In this document: positions 35,162 through 44,153 of the stretch, piece after piece
Position numbering within the stretch: the first letter of the stretch is position 1
Layout: each line of letters begins with the position of its first letter
Origin: Isosphaeraceae bacterium EP7
Lineage (GTDB): Bacteria; Planctomycetota; Planctomycetia; Isosphaerales; Isosphaeraceae
Reading direction: 5' to 3'
DNA: 64,000 bases
NCBI GenBank assembly: GCA_038400315.1
Contig: CP151667.1
Span: 2,243,174 to 2,307,173 of the forward strand
Made by a program: the position numbers and the translations under genes
Notes under the pieces: generated by a model
Database searches by the model: none
What the model was told of the DNA's origin: nothing
What the model saw: the letters and a program-made list of their open reading frames with translations, nothing else

Positions 35162-35956
35162 TCAGGGCGTGTGGACGGCCGGCAGGCTGGCCGCTTCCAG
35201 CCGGCCCATCAGCCGCAGGAATCCATCGAGGATCGTGAGTGGGTGCGGCGGGTTGCCGGGGATGTACAGGTCGATGGGGAGAAGCCCCTCGGCGCCGTTG
35301 TTGACTTCGGGGTGGTCGCGGAAGATGCCGCCGGAGATGGCGTCGGTCCCCACGACGATGACCAGCTTGGGCGAGGTCGTCGCCTCGTAGGTGCGCAGCA
35401 GGGCTTCCTTCATGTTCTGGCTGACCGGGCCGGTGATGACGATGCCGTCGGCGTGGCGAGGCGAGGCGACGAACTGGATGCCCAGCCGGCCCATGTCGAA
35501 GACCACGGTGCCCAGCACGTTCAGGTCGGACTCGGCCGAGTTGTCGCCGCCGGCGCTGACCTGCCTCAGCTTCAAGGACCGGCCGAAGAGTCGCTTGATC
35601 TTGTCGTCGAGCTGCCTGGCGGGCTCGTACACGGTGCCCGACCGGACGACGAGGTCGGCGCGGCTGCGGGCGGCCAGTCGGTAGTCCTGGGTGAACGTGA
35701 TGGCCCCGGCTGGGCAGTCTTCCACGCAGTCATTGCAGAAGAGGCAGCGGCCCATGTCGAGGCTCAGGCCCGACGCGTCGCGGGCGACCGAGTCGCTGGG
35801 GCAGGCGTCGACGCAGGCGGTGCAGCCGTCGGAGCACTTCGAGTCGTCGAGCACGGGCAGGCCGAGGAACCGGTCGGGCAGGGCCGGCGCGGGGGCGTCC
35901 GGATAGCTGATCGTGCGGCGGCCCTGCCTCAGGCGCTCCTTGATGATCGAGATCAT
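35162..35956 (-). CDS. fusion of 2[4Fe-4S] ferredoxin (HyfH-like) and NuoB/HyfI-like subunit lacking N2 ligands
   Basis: A 264-residue protein, last core gene of the Hyf-like operon. Residues 25-90 are a HycF/HyfH-type ferredoxin with C41, C45, C48, C52 and C71, C74, C77, C81 (the first motif has one extra residue between C1 and C2). Residues 105-264 are a NuoB/HyfI-type domain ('MGRLGIQFVASPRHADGIVITGPV', 'LLRTYEATTSPKLVIVVG'). In normal NuoB four Cys bind cluster N2; here the matching positions read D138, A141, D205 and N235, and no Cys occurs after residue 81. The fold is kept but the cluster cannot be. Normally HyfH and HyfI are separate genes. Confidence 0.9.
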   Translation of the reverse strand: MISIIKERLRQGRRTISYPDAPAPALPDRFLGLPVLDDSKCSDGCTACVDACPSDSVARDASGLSLDMGRCLFCNDCVEDCPAGAITFTQDYRLAARSRADLVVRSGTVYEPARQLDDKIKRLFGRSLKLRQVSAGGDNSAESDLNVLGTVVFDMGRLGIQFVASPRHADGIVITGPVSQNMKEALLRTYEATTSPKLVIVVGTDAISGGIFRDHPEVNNGAEGLLPIDLYIPGNPPHPLTILDGFLRLMGRLEAASLPAVHTP

Positions 35957-36026
35957 GCGACGGAACCTCGGCGTGTCGGGGTCGGAACGGTGAAAGGTCT
36001 CGGACCCGGGCGGGCCGGGCCCCGCA

Positions 36027-37559
36027 TCAGAGGTCGTGCCCGCAGTAGGACAGGTTGAAGCTCTTGTTGCAGAGCGGGAAGTCGGAGATCCCCTGGTCGC
36101 GCAGCGACAGCGACAGGCCGATCCAGTTGTGGAACGACGGGTCGATCACCTTGTAGTGGGCGAACGCCCCCGCGTCGTCGGTGATGGCGACGTGACAGAT
36201 CTCGCCGCGCCAGCCCTCGACCAGCGAGACCACCAGCGAGCTGGGCGTCAGCGGACCGACCTCGACATTCGTCGGCCCTTCGGGGAGCTGGCTCGCCTGC
36301 TCGAGGACGAACTGGCCCGACCGCCGCACTTCCAGGTAGCGGACATAAGCCCTCGCGAAGACGTCGCCGGTCGCCTGAACCGAGATCGGGATATAGTGGA
36401 AGCGGTAGATCCCGCTGGGATAGTCCAGCCGCACGTCGCGGTCGAGGCCCGACGAGCGGCCCGCGGGACCGACCAGGCCGAGGGCCAGGGCGTCGTCACG
36501 CGAGACAGTGCCGGTCCCCTCGAACCGGGCCTGAACCGAGAGCGAGTCCCAGAGCAGGCCGGCCGCGCCGTTGACGTCGACGAGGGCGGGCTCGACACGC
36601 TTACGCATCCGATCCAGGAGTTCGCCGTCGAGGTCGTAGCCAACCCCGCCGGGCCGGACCAGGCCCCGGCCGAAACGATTGCCGCAGATCATGGCGGTGG
36701 AGTTGAGGAAGTCGCCCCGGATCCGGCCACAGTACGATGCCGTCGGCAGGTAGCCGACGTCGTTAGCCAGCGCCCCGAGGTCGCCAGTGTGGTTGGCCAT
36801 CCGCTCCAGCTCGAGCGCGATGCCGCGGATCGCCTGGGCCCGCAACGAGGGGCGGGCGCCGGCAAGGGCCTCGACGGCCTGGCAGTAGGCCGTCGCGTGG
36901 CCGACCGACGTGTCGCCGGCGATCTGCTCGACAAGCCTGAGCGACTTCCGGTTCGGCCCTTCCCAGAGCGCCTTTTCGATCCCACGGTGCTGGAAGCCCA
37001 GCGCGATTTCCAGGTGGAAGACCCGCTCGCCGTGGCACTGAAATCGAAAGGCCCCCGGCTCGATGACCCCGGCATGAACCGGGCCGACGGCGACCTCGTG
37101 GACTTCCTGCCCCTCGACCCGATAAAACTCGGTCCCAGCCGGCTGCACGCCGGGGAGGATGGGCGTGTCGGAGGAACGGCCCCAGGCGTCGTGGCCGGGC
37201 CGGTAGGAGGCATGGAACCGGACCGGCTTGAGCCAGGGATGCCCCTCCGGCACGACGCCCCACTGCTCGGCGATCTCCCGCTCGAACATGTGGGCCGACG
37301 GGCAATCGGGCGTCAGCGACGGGTAGCGGTCGGGCACGTCGGCGGAGAGGACCGCCAGCTCACCCTCGTCGTCGAGGGCAAGGACGGCGTAGAGCCGGAT
37401 CCTGCCGTCGACTGGCCGGCCGAACAAGGCCACCAATCGGCCGCCCGATCGAACCGACTCGACGACCTCGTCGCGGAATCCGCCGAAGGCGAGGTGCGGC
37501 ACGTCGGCCAGCGGGATCGGCTCATTGTGGGCCAGGCGGGTCGCTTGGGCCGTCGCCAT
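36027..37559 (-). CDS. hyfG: HyfG-like large subunit without NiFe ligands (NuoC-NuoD type)
   Basis: A 510-residue fusion of a NuoC-like N-terminal domain ('AHMFEREIAEQWGVVPEGHPWLKP') and a NuoD/hydrogenase-large-subunit domain ('GERVFHLEIALGFQHRGIEK', 'GHATAYCQAVEAL', 'LELERMANHTGDLGALANDVGY'). The NiFe-binding L1 motif (normally RxCGxC) reads Q212-I-A-G-D-T217, so both Cys are gone; the C-terminal DPCxxC is replaced by a tail with C497 and C506 nine residues apart. At most one ligand position could survive. It therefore cannot be a hydrogenase. Starts at ATG 37559 overlapping the hyfF-like stop (TGATG). The gap to the next gene is 70 bp. Confidence 0.92.
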   Translation of the reverse strand: MATAQATRLAHNEPIPLADVPHLAFGGFRDEVVESVRSGGRLVALFGRPVDGRIRLYAVLALDDEGELAVLSADVPDRYPSLTPDCPSAHMFEREIAEQWGVVPEGHPWLKPVRFHASYRPGHDAWGRSSDTPILPGVQPAGTEFYRVEGQEVHEVAVGPVHAGVIEPGAFRFQCHGERVFHLEIALGFQHRGIEKALWEGPNRKSLRLVEQIAGDTSVGHATAYCQAVEALAGARPSLRAQAIRGIALELERMANHTGDLGALANDVGYLPTASYCGRIRGDFLNSTAMICGNRFGRGLVRPGGVGYDLDGELLDRMRKRVEPALVDVNGAAGLLWDSLSVQARFEGTGTVSRDDALALGLVGPAGRSSGLDRDVRLDYPSGIYRFHYIPISVQATGDVFARAYVRYLEVRRSGQFVLEQASQLPEGPTNVEVGPLTPSSLVVSLVEGWRGEICHVAITDDAGAFAHYKVIDPSFHNWIGLSLSLRDQGISDFPLCNKSFNLSYCGHDL

Positions 37560-39034
37560 CACTGTCCTCCCAGGGAATGGGCCATCATGTGCAGGACCGA
37601 CTCCAGGGCCGGCGGGATGTACAGCCCGAGGGCCAGGCCCCCCAGACCCAGGGCCGCCGGGGGGACGGTCGCCCAGAGCGACTCGCGCAGCGGGGTTCCC
37701 TCGACGGTGGCCGTCGCCTTGCCCTGGCCCATCGGCAGGACCAGGTTGGCCATCCCCACGAAGATCACCGCCAGCAGCGCCAGGTAGGTCGCGGCGACCA
37801 AGAATCGGCCCTGGTCGAGGGCCGCCTTGAGGATCACGAACTCGCCGAAGAACGCGCCGAAGGGCGGGATGCCGGCGATGGCGAACAGGCCGGCCCCCCA
37901 GAGAAGGCCGGTCACAGGCAGCGAGCGGCCGAGCCCGCGGATCTGATCGCCCGACTTGGTCTTGTAGGCCGCCAGGATATTCCCGGCCGTGAGGAACAGG
38001 GCCGCCTTGCCCATCGACTGGCAGACCGCGAACAGGCCGGCGCCGTAGGCTCCGACGCCGCCCAGGCCCACACCGAGGGCCAGGATGCCCATGTACTCGA
38101 CGCTCGAATACGCCAGCATCCGCTTGTAGTTGTTCTGGCCGACGATGAAGATCGCCGCCACGGCCATCGACACTAGCCCGAAGCCGATGAGCAGGTTGCC
38201 GCTGAACCCCGCGGGGCCCGCCGAGAGCATCACCTGGTGGGTGCGCAGGATGCCCAGGAAGGCGCAGTTGGAAAGCGCCCCGGCGAGCAGGGCGGTCACC
38301 ACCGACGGGGCCTCGCTGTAGACGTCCGGCAGCCATGTATGCAGCGGGGCCAGCCCCGCCTTGGTCCCGTAGCCGACCAGGATGAACAGGAACGCCGCCT
38401 CCAGCCAGCCCACCCGCAGGCTGGGGCCGGCCTCGATCAGCTTGCTCAGGATCAGGCCCGAGGATGCGTCCCCTTTGGACACCGCGACGGCCAGCATGAA
38501 GTTGCCCATCAGGGCCAGCGCGATGCCGACCGAACAGATGAGCAAATATTTCCAGGTGGCTTCCAGGGACCTCGGCTGGCGATGGAAGTAGACCAGGGGT
38601 GCGCTGACGAGCGTGGTCAGCTCGATGGCCACCCAGAGCAGGCCGAAGTGCTGGCTGACGGTGACCAGGGTCATCGTGGCCAGCAGCATCAGCAGGCAGC
38701 CGGTGAACGAGGCCTCGGGCCCGTTGTCGAACCGGAAGCTCGACTTGTAGTCGATATGCCGCTTCGTCTCCGCCTCGCGCCTCAGATAGCCCACGGCGTA
38801 GAACGACGAGGGGAGGAACAGCACGCTGATAATGCTGAGGAACAACAGGCCGGTCTCATCCAGCGCCAGCCAGCCGTCGGCCATGGTCGCAGGGCGATTC
38901 GCCCAGGCCCCGGCCGTGAACAGGGCGTGGAACGCGGCCGTGAGCACCAGCAGGGCGCGCCGGGGCGTGTCCGACTTCAGGAAGAAGGCGGCGGCGCCGG
39001 CGGCCACCAAGATCGCCAGGAAGGCCAGGATCAT
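37559..39034 (-). CDS. hyfF: HyfF-like antiporter-type membrane subunit (NuoN/NuoM family)
   Basis: A 491-residue protein with about 14 membrane helices of the proton_antipo_M family. Conserved features include 'FGLLWVAIELTTLVSAPLV' (Glu in TM5), 'LVGYGTKAGLAPLHTWLPDVYSEAPS' (Lys and the loop after TM7) and 'NNYKRMLAYSSVEYMGIL'. These ion-translocation residues are intact, so this subunit should still pump H+ or Na+. It starts 6 bp after the HyfE stop and overlaps HyfG. Confidence 0.92.
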   Translation of the reverse strand: MILAFLAILVAAGAAAFFLKSDTPRRALLVLTAAFHALFTAGAWANRPATMADGWLALDETGLLFLSIISVLFLPSSFYAVGYLRREAETKRHIDYKSSFRFDNGPEASFTGCLLMLLATMTLVTVSQHFGLLWVAIELTTLVSAPLVYFHRQPRSLEATWKYLLICSVGIALALMGNFMLAVAVSKGDASSGLILSKLIEAGPSLRVGWLEAAFLFILVGYGTKAGLAPLHTWLPDVYSEAPSVVTALLAGALSNCAFLGILRTHQVMLSAGPAGFSGNLLIGFGLVSMAVAAIFIVGQNNYKRMLAYSSVEYMGILALGVGLGGVGAYGAGLFAVCQSMGKAALFLTAGNILAAYKTKSGDQIRGLGRSLPVTGLLWGAGLFAIAGIPPFGAFFGEFVILKAALDQGRFLVAATYLALLAVIFVGMANLVLPMGQGKATATVEGTPLRESLWATVPPAALGLGGLALGLYIPPALESVLHMMAHSLGGQ

Positions 39035-39040
39035 TGCGAT

Positions 39041-39685
39041 TCAGTCCCTCAGCGTGGAAAGCTGGTCGACGTCGATGTGGTCGAACTCGCGGCTGATGTG
39101 GAAGATGGCGATCCCCATGACGAAGACCGCCACGAAGACGTCGAGCAGCACGCCCATCTCCACCAGGAACGGCTCCTCGTGGGCCATCGCGACGCCGAAG
39201 ATGAAGATGCCGTTCTCGAGCACGAGATAGCCCACCACCTGCATCACCGCCGTGCGGCGGGAAATGATCAGGAAGAGGCCCACCAGCACCGAGAAGAAGG
39301 CCATCGGCAGAACCAGCGGGGACGTGGTGGGGACCGGCAGCTCGAACCGGCTCCCCAGCCAGACCGACAACATCAGCATGCCCACGCCCGCCATCGCCGA
39401 CGCCGCCAGCCCGACGTAGGGCTCCGTCTCGTGCTTCACGTCGGCCGTGCGCGTCGCCCTCAGCAGCAGGGTCGGGAACAACCAGCCCTTCAGCGCGATG
39501 GTGATGATGGCCACGGCCACCAGCCGAAATCCGACGCCGTCGTGCGACAGCGGCAGGGCGAGCACGCCGAGGGCCACCCCCTGCCAGGCCGCCAGCCGGA
39601 TGCACGCCCGCAGGCGGCCCGTCACCAGCATCGCCAGGTTCAGCAGGGCCACCACCACCAGCAGCGGATCGATCAGGGACTTCAA
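39041..39685 (-). CDS. hyfE: HyfE-like membrane subunit (NuoK-like)
   Basis: A 214-residue membrane protein with about seven helices, the length of HyfE. The C-terminal 'FFSVLVGLFLIISRRTAVMQVVGYLVLENGIFIFG' carries the buried Glu of the NuoK-like half-channel, and the end 'FHISREFDHIDVDQLSTLRD' is typical of HyfE. The frame is open much further upstream, but the start must be TTG at 39685, overlapping the HyfC stop as TTGA, which gives the expected length. Confidence 0.88.
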   Translation of the reverse strand: MKSLIDPLLVVVALLNLAMLVTGRLRACIRLAAWQGVALGVLALPLSHDGVGFRLVAVAIITIALKGWLFPTLLLRATRTADVKHETEPYVGLAASAMAGVGMLMLSVWLGSRFELPVPTTSPLVLPMAFFSVLVGLFLIISRRTAVMQVVGYLVLENGIFIFGVAMAHEEPFLVEMGVLLDVFVAVFVMGIAIFHISREFDHIDVDQLSTLRD

Positions 39686-40605
39686 GAGACCACCCCCCCG
39701 TGTTCGAGGACCAGGGCCAGGCCGGCCAGCGTCACCGCGCCGATGAGGAGCTCGGGCACCCGCATCATCCGCAGCCGGGCCATTGTCGACTCGATCACCC
39801 CCAGGGCTACCGCCAGGGCGATCATCCCCGCCACGGCCACCGTCAGGTCGAGCGCCGGGATGCCGAAGTGGAACGGGATGACCAGGCCGACGATCAATGA
39901 CCCCAGCATCCAGAGCTTCAACGCCGCCCCGTAGAGGATGAAGGCGAGGTCGGGACCGCCGTGGTCGAGCACCATCACCTCGTGGATCATCGTCAGCTCC
40001 AGGTGGGTGTTGGGGTCGTCCACCGGGATCCGCGAGTTCTCCGCCAGGAAGACGATCATCAAGACCACCGCGACCAGCCCGAGCACCAGGCCCGAGTGGC
40101 CCCAGACGTGCAATGAGATCGCCTGATTGATGCCCGACAGCGAGATGCTTCCGGTCTCGCGGGAGACGGCGACCAGGCCAAGCAGCAGCGCGGGCTCGGC
40201 CAAGGCCGAGAAGAACACCTCGCGGCTGGCCCCCATCCCCTCGAACGGCGAGCCGGTGTCCAGCGCTGCGAGCACGGTGAACAGCCGGGCCAGGCCCAGC
40301 AGATAGGCCAGCAGCAGCAGGTCGCCCTCGAATGAGATGGGCGACCGGCAGCCGCCCAGCGGAACCAGGGCGATGGCCGCCAGCATCGCGCCCAGGCCGA
40401 CGACGGGACCGGCCCGGAAGACCCAGGTGGTCACGTTGCTGTAGACCGTCCCCTTGCGCAGCAGCTTCCAGAGGTCGTGATACGCCTGGAGTAACGGGGC
40501 CCCGGCACGGCCGGCGAAGAGGGCCTTCGTCCGGTTGGTCACGCCCAGCAGCAGGGGCGCCAGCGTCAGGGCCAGCAGCGGTGGCAGGAAGGACGAGACA
40601 TTCAT
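39682..40605 (-). CDS. hyfC: HyfC-like membrane subunit (NuoH/HycD family)
   Basis: A 307-residue membrane protein with about eight helices. 'NRTKALFAGRAGAPLLQAYHDLWKLLRKG' is the cytoplasmic first loop of the NuoH/HycD family, and 'ENSRIPVDDPNTHLELTMIHEVMVLDHGGPDLA' is its acidic loop lining the site that couples redox and ion transfer. ATG 40605 is chosen from homologous N-termini ('SSFLPPLLALTLAPLLLG'). It is coupled to HyfE by TTGA. Confidence 0.92.
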   Translation of the reverse strand: MNVSSFLPPLLALTLAPLLLGVTNRTKALFAGRAGAPLLQAYHDLWKLLRKGTVYSNVTTWVFRAGPVVGLGAMLAAIALVPLGGCRSPISFEGDLLLLAYLLGLARLFTVLAALDTGSPFEGMGASREVFFSALAEPALLLGLVAVSRETGSISLSGINQAISLHVWGHSGLVLGLVAVVLMIVFLAENSRIPVDDPNTHLELTMIHEVMVLDHGGPDLAFILYGAALKLWMLGSLIVGLVIPFHFGIPALDLTVAVAGMIALAVALGVIESTMARLRMMRVPELLIGAVTLAGLALVLEHGGVVS

Positions 40606-40742
40606 GGAAGGTTTGATCCGTGAGACATCCGCCACCACGTCGGGCGCCGAGGCATCGCGATTCGATGCGATGCGGCTCCGACACGTCCCATTCTCGTTGA
40701 TCTCGTCGCGTCGCAAGCAACCGGGCGCGAGGCCGGGGCGGC

Positions 40743-42749
40743 TCAGGTCGGCATCACCAGCCCCAGGTACCAGACCAGGAGCACGATGAGCGTCAGGGCC
40801 ACATAAAGGATGTAGAGGTGAGTCTGGCCATTCTGGATCCAGCGCATCAGGTCGGCGACGCGGCCGACACCCCGGAATGCCGGCCGATAGATCAGCTCGG
40901 TCGCCACGTCGGGCATCTCGCTGGAGTACGACCCGGGCGCCGGGAAAAGGCCGGTCGAGGGGACGATGCTCCGCCGCTCGCGGAAGACGCCGGCGAAGAA
41001 GGTGCCCAGCGGCTCGACGAACGACGAGCCCGTGTACTGGATCCGGGGGGTACCGCCCTGGTAGCCGCAGCCCCAGGTCGTCGAGGTTGCGACCTCACGG
41101 TTGCGGAACAGCAAGGCCCGCAGGCCGTAGAGCGAGGCGACCAGGACGAGCAGCAGGCCCGAGACCGTCACGACCGAGGTCAGCGCGGGGGCCACCTCGG
41201 CCGTCGCGGGGACCACCCGGTCGGGCGCCAGCTTGGCGACGCCCGCAGCGACCGGGGCCAACACCTCGGCGATCCGCGGGGAGCCGAGCCCCACCGCCAC
41301 GCAGAGCAGGCCCAGCACGGCCATCGGCCCGGTCAGGCCCAGCCCAGGGGCATGGGCGTTGACCGCGTCTTCGGTTCGGGGAGAGCCCAGGAAGACGATC
41401 CCGATGACCTTGGCGAACGTCAACGCCGCCAGCCCGCCGATCAGGGCCAGGGCCCCGACCACCACCGCGGACGGCACCGCGTAGAGGTTGCCCGATTCCA
41501 TGTGGCCGCGGAACGCGCCCAGATAGATAAGGAACTCGCCGGCGAACCCGTTCAACGGGGGCAACCCGCAGATGGCCACCGCGCCCAGCACGAACAGGCC
41601 CGAGAGCAGCGGCATCGTCTTGGCAAGTCCGCCCAGCCGGTCGATCTGACGGGTCCCGGTGGCGTGCACCAGGGCGCCGGCCCCCAGGAAAAGCATCCCC
41701 TTGAACAGGGCGTGATTCAGGACGTGCAGCAGCGCCCCGGAGAACCCCAGGACCGCCACCGAGGGCATGTTGCCGGAGACGCCGACGAGGCCGATGCCCA
41801 GCCCCAGAGCGATGATGCCGATGTTCTCGACCGTGCTATACGCCAGTAGCCGCTTGATATCCTGCTGGGTCGCGGCGAACAGGATGCCCCAGACGCCCGA
41901 GAGCACACCGATGCCCACCAGGAGCCAGCCCCACCAGGCGGGTCCCGCCGGCAGCAGGGTCAGGGTGCGGATGATGCCGTAGATGCCCGTCTTGACCATC
42001 ACGCCGGACATGACCGCCGAGACGTGACTGGGGGCCGCGGGGTGCGCCTCGGGCAGCCAGACATGCATGGGCATGAATCCGGCCTTGGTGCCGAAGCCGA
42101 TGACCGCCAGCACGAACAGGACGCTCGCCGTGCCGGCCGCCAGCTTGGGCGACGCCGCGGCGATGGCGTCGAAGTCGAGCGAGCCGGCGCCCTGGCCCAG
42201 GATCGCGAAGAAGGCGAATAGGAAGGCCGTCCCCAGGTGGGTCGCGATCAGATAGGTACGCCCCGCCTCGATCACCTGCGCGTCCTCATCGTCGAAGACG
42301 ACGAGGAAGTAGGAGGAGATCGACATCACCTCCCAGGCGACGAGGAACAGGATGCCGTTGCGCGACAGGACGACGGCGAGCATGCTGGCCGTCAGGACGT
42401 TGTACATCAGCCAGGAGAAGCCCAGCGAACGCTCGCCACGGTGCTCCATCAGATAGGTCGCCCCGTAGACCGCGGCGACTCCGCTGAGAACCAGGATCGG
42501 CAGCGCGAACCAGGCCGAGAGCGGGTCGAGCGTCAGCCAGAGCGAGCCATAGGGCACCGACCAGGGACGATGGAACGTGGACGAACGGGAGTAGACGATC
42601 GAGTCGACCACAGGAGCCAGGCCGATCAGGCAACCGACTAGCGAGCCGCCCGCGCCGAGCCAGGTCGCCAGGCGGGGCCTGGGCCCCGAGAGTATCGAAA
42701 GGACGCCGCCGCCGAGCATCACGGACAGGGCGATCAGTAAGGTATCCAT
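40743..42749 (-). CDS. hyfB: HyfB-like antiporter-type membrane subunit (NuoL family)
   Basis: A 668-residue membrane protein with about 16 helices. It keeps 'NGILFLVAWEVMSISSYFLVVF' (TM5 Glu), 'FGTKAGFMPMHVWLPEAHPAAPSHVSAVMSGVMVKTGIYG' (TM7/TM8 Lys) and 'QQDIKRLLAYSTVENIGII'. The C-terminal extension includes 'TTWGCGYQGGTPRIQYTGSSF', as in HyfB/HycC. It starts 4 bp after the PTS-EIIA gene stop, so the regulator and the complex are in one transcript. Confidence 0.93.
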   Translation of the reverse strand: MDTLLIALSVMLGGGVLSILSGPRPRLATWLGAGGSLVGCLIGLAPVVDSIVYSRSSTFHRPWSVPYGSLWLTLDPLSAWFALPILVLSGVAAVYGATYLMEHRGERSLGFSWLMYNVLTASMLAVVLSRNGILFLVAWEVMSISSYFLVVFDDEDAQVIEAGRTYLIATHLGTAFLFAFFAILGQGAGSLDFDAIAAASPKLAAGTASVLFVLAVIGFGTKAGFMPMHVWLPEAHPAAPSHVSAVMSGVMVKTGIYGIIRTLTLLPAGPAWWGWLLVGIGVLSGVWGILFAATQQDIKRLLAYSTVENIGIIALGLGIGLVGVSGNMPSVAVLGFSGALLHVLNHALFKGMLFLGAGALVHATGTRQIDRLGGLAKTMPLLSGLFVLGAVAICGLPPLNGFAGEFLIYLGAFRGHMESGNLYAVPSAVVVGALALIGGLAALTFAKVIGIVFLGSPRTEDAVNAHAPGLGLTGPMAVLGLLCVAVGLGSPRIAEVLAPVAAGVAKLAPDRVVPATAEVAPALTSVVTVSGLLLVLVASLYGLRALLFRNREVATSTTWGCGYQGGTPRIQYTGSSFVEPLGTFFAGVFRERRSIVPSTGLFPAPGSYSSEMPDVATELIYRPAFRGVGRVADLMRWIQNGQTHLYILYVALTLIVLLVWYLGLVMPT

Positions 42750-42753
42750 ATCC

Positions 42754-43467
42754 TTAGGCGGGCTCCCCGGCGGTCACGGCGGACGTGGGCGAGGACGATT
42801 CGTCCACCCGTCGCAGCTCCTCGGCGAGCTGCTCGAGCGGCGCCCGCCGCTTCAAGGCCTGGCGTAGCGAGGGTTCCTGCAACGCCCGGGACAGCCGGGC
42901 GAGCACCCTGAGATGAGACCGGATTGTCGGGCTGATCAGCACGAAGAGGGTCTGGACCGGCAGCCCGTCGGGCGCGTCGAAGGCGAGCGGCGCGGCGAGC
43001 TGGCAGATGGTCAGCGATGGGCATCCGAACCCGCCCAGCACCAACGGCTGACGCGGATGAGGGATGGCGATGCCGTCCCCCACGGCGGTCGAGCCGACCG
43101 ACTCGCGGGCCATCAGCAGTTCTTCGACTGCGCCCCGGTCCGCCCCATCGGGAAGGTTGAGGCGACGGACGAGTGCGGCGAAGACCTCGGCCTTCGTCGA
43201 GCCTTCGACCCCCTGGATCAGGCCGCCCGTGGCCAGGGCCCCGGCGAGCGTCTCCTCGGGCGGACCTTCGTTGTTCTTGCCGTTGACCAACCCGACGTCG
43301 AACGGGATCCGGTGTAGTCCGGCCCATTCAAGCAATTCAGTGCGGTCGAAGTAGGTCCGGCCGCCGACCTGGCGCGAGGGAAGGTCCTCGTCGTGGGCCC
43401 ACTTGTAGACGTGGGACTCGGGCACCCTGAAGATGGCGGCCACGTCACGGACGGTCAGTTGTTGCAT
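42754..43467 (-). CDS. helix-turn-helix (excisionase-type) / PTS EIIA fusion
   Basis: A 237-residue protein. Residues 1-55 are a MerR/excisionase-type winged helix ('LTVRDVAAIFRVPESHVYKWAHDEDLPSRQVGGRTYF'). Residues 75-220 are a PtsN-type EIIA domain with the phospho-acceptor His137 in 'TAVGDGIAIPHPRQP'. EIIA-Ntr domains sense phosphotransferase status; fused to DNA- or partner-binding HTH they can act as regulators. The gene heads the Hyf-like operon with a 4-bp gap to hyfB. ATG 43467 is chosen as the first codon of the HTH domain. Confidence 0.85.
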   Translation of the reverse strand: MQQLTVRDVAAIFRVPESHVYKWAHDEDLPSRQVGGRTYFDRTELLEWAGLHRIPFDVGLVNGKNNEGPPEETLAGALATGGLIQGVEGSTKAEVFAALVRRLNLPDGADRGAVEELLMARESVGSTAVGDGIAIPHPRQPLVLGGFGCPSLTICQLAAPLAFDAPDGLPVQTLFVLISPTIRSHLRVLARLSRALQEPSLRQALKRRAPLEQLAEELRRVDESSSPTSAVTAGEPA

Positions 43468-44153
43468 CGCCTTGCACTTCTCCCGCCCCGGCGAACGCCC
43501 CATGAGGTCGGTCGCGGACGGGCCGTCCGCGAGAGCCTTGGAGAGTCGGTCGGCGATCAACAAGCGTCAGATCCGGCCCGGTCTCGGTCACACGTCCATC
43601 TCCCAGACCTGATCCGCCCCCGTTGCCGATAGGCGTCACGATTGGGGAGAAGGGTCGAGAGACTCGTTGAGGACTTCCGGGTGGATCGCGCGCCTGGGGG
43701 GGAGGGCACGCCCATGCTGGGCAAAAAGAAGGGAGGGGCCGCGAGCGGAACGGGGGAGGGACCGATCGAGGCCAAATGCGGCGACGGGGTCACCTCGTCA
43801 GCCGTCACCGCCAGGCCCCGATGGACGGGGCAAACGGGACAACGAGGCCGATCGGCGAGCCGTCATCCGCCTTCAGCGGACCACCTCGGGAGTCTGCGGG
43901 CCTAGAACCTTCAGACTCCTCCGGCCCTTCACTTCTGTCTTCGCCAATCATCGGCAGGTCATCACCGAGTGTCAAGCCAGAGCTTAACTTCGGCGCGTTG
44001 ATTCTCGGAGCCGTGATGACCTGCTCCCCCCCGAGCCGGCAAGCGTCGGGCCGCCGTCGAGGTCGTCGCCCGACCGACGTTCGGTTACGATGGCGGCCTT
44101 GCGCGAGGCCGAGGGCCCGCGAAATCCACCGCTCCTCACGAGGTGAAGGCCGA
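43468..44153. other. intergenic region between divergent genes, no supported gene
   Basis: About 690 bp between the HTH/EIIA gene (minus) and the inositol monophosphatase gene (plus). It must hold the promoter of the Hyf-like operon. The open frames through it are low-complexity Arg/Pro/Ser. Confidence 0.55.

Noticed and set aside
36036-37787. 583-codon open frame antisense to the HyfG-like gene
   Set aside because: Same shadow effect; the sense strand encodes a clear NuoC-NuoD protein.
38237-39934. 565-codon open frame antisense to the Hyf-like subunits
   Set aside because: His/Gln/Arg/Glu-rich antisense translation of membrane-protein codons in high-GC DNA; no start context or homology-like pattern.
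35162-42749. Calling the operon a true hydrogenase-4
   Set aside because: The NiFe-binding cysteines are replaced, so hydrogenase activity is not supported despite gene order.
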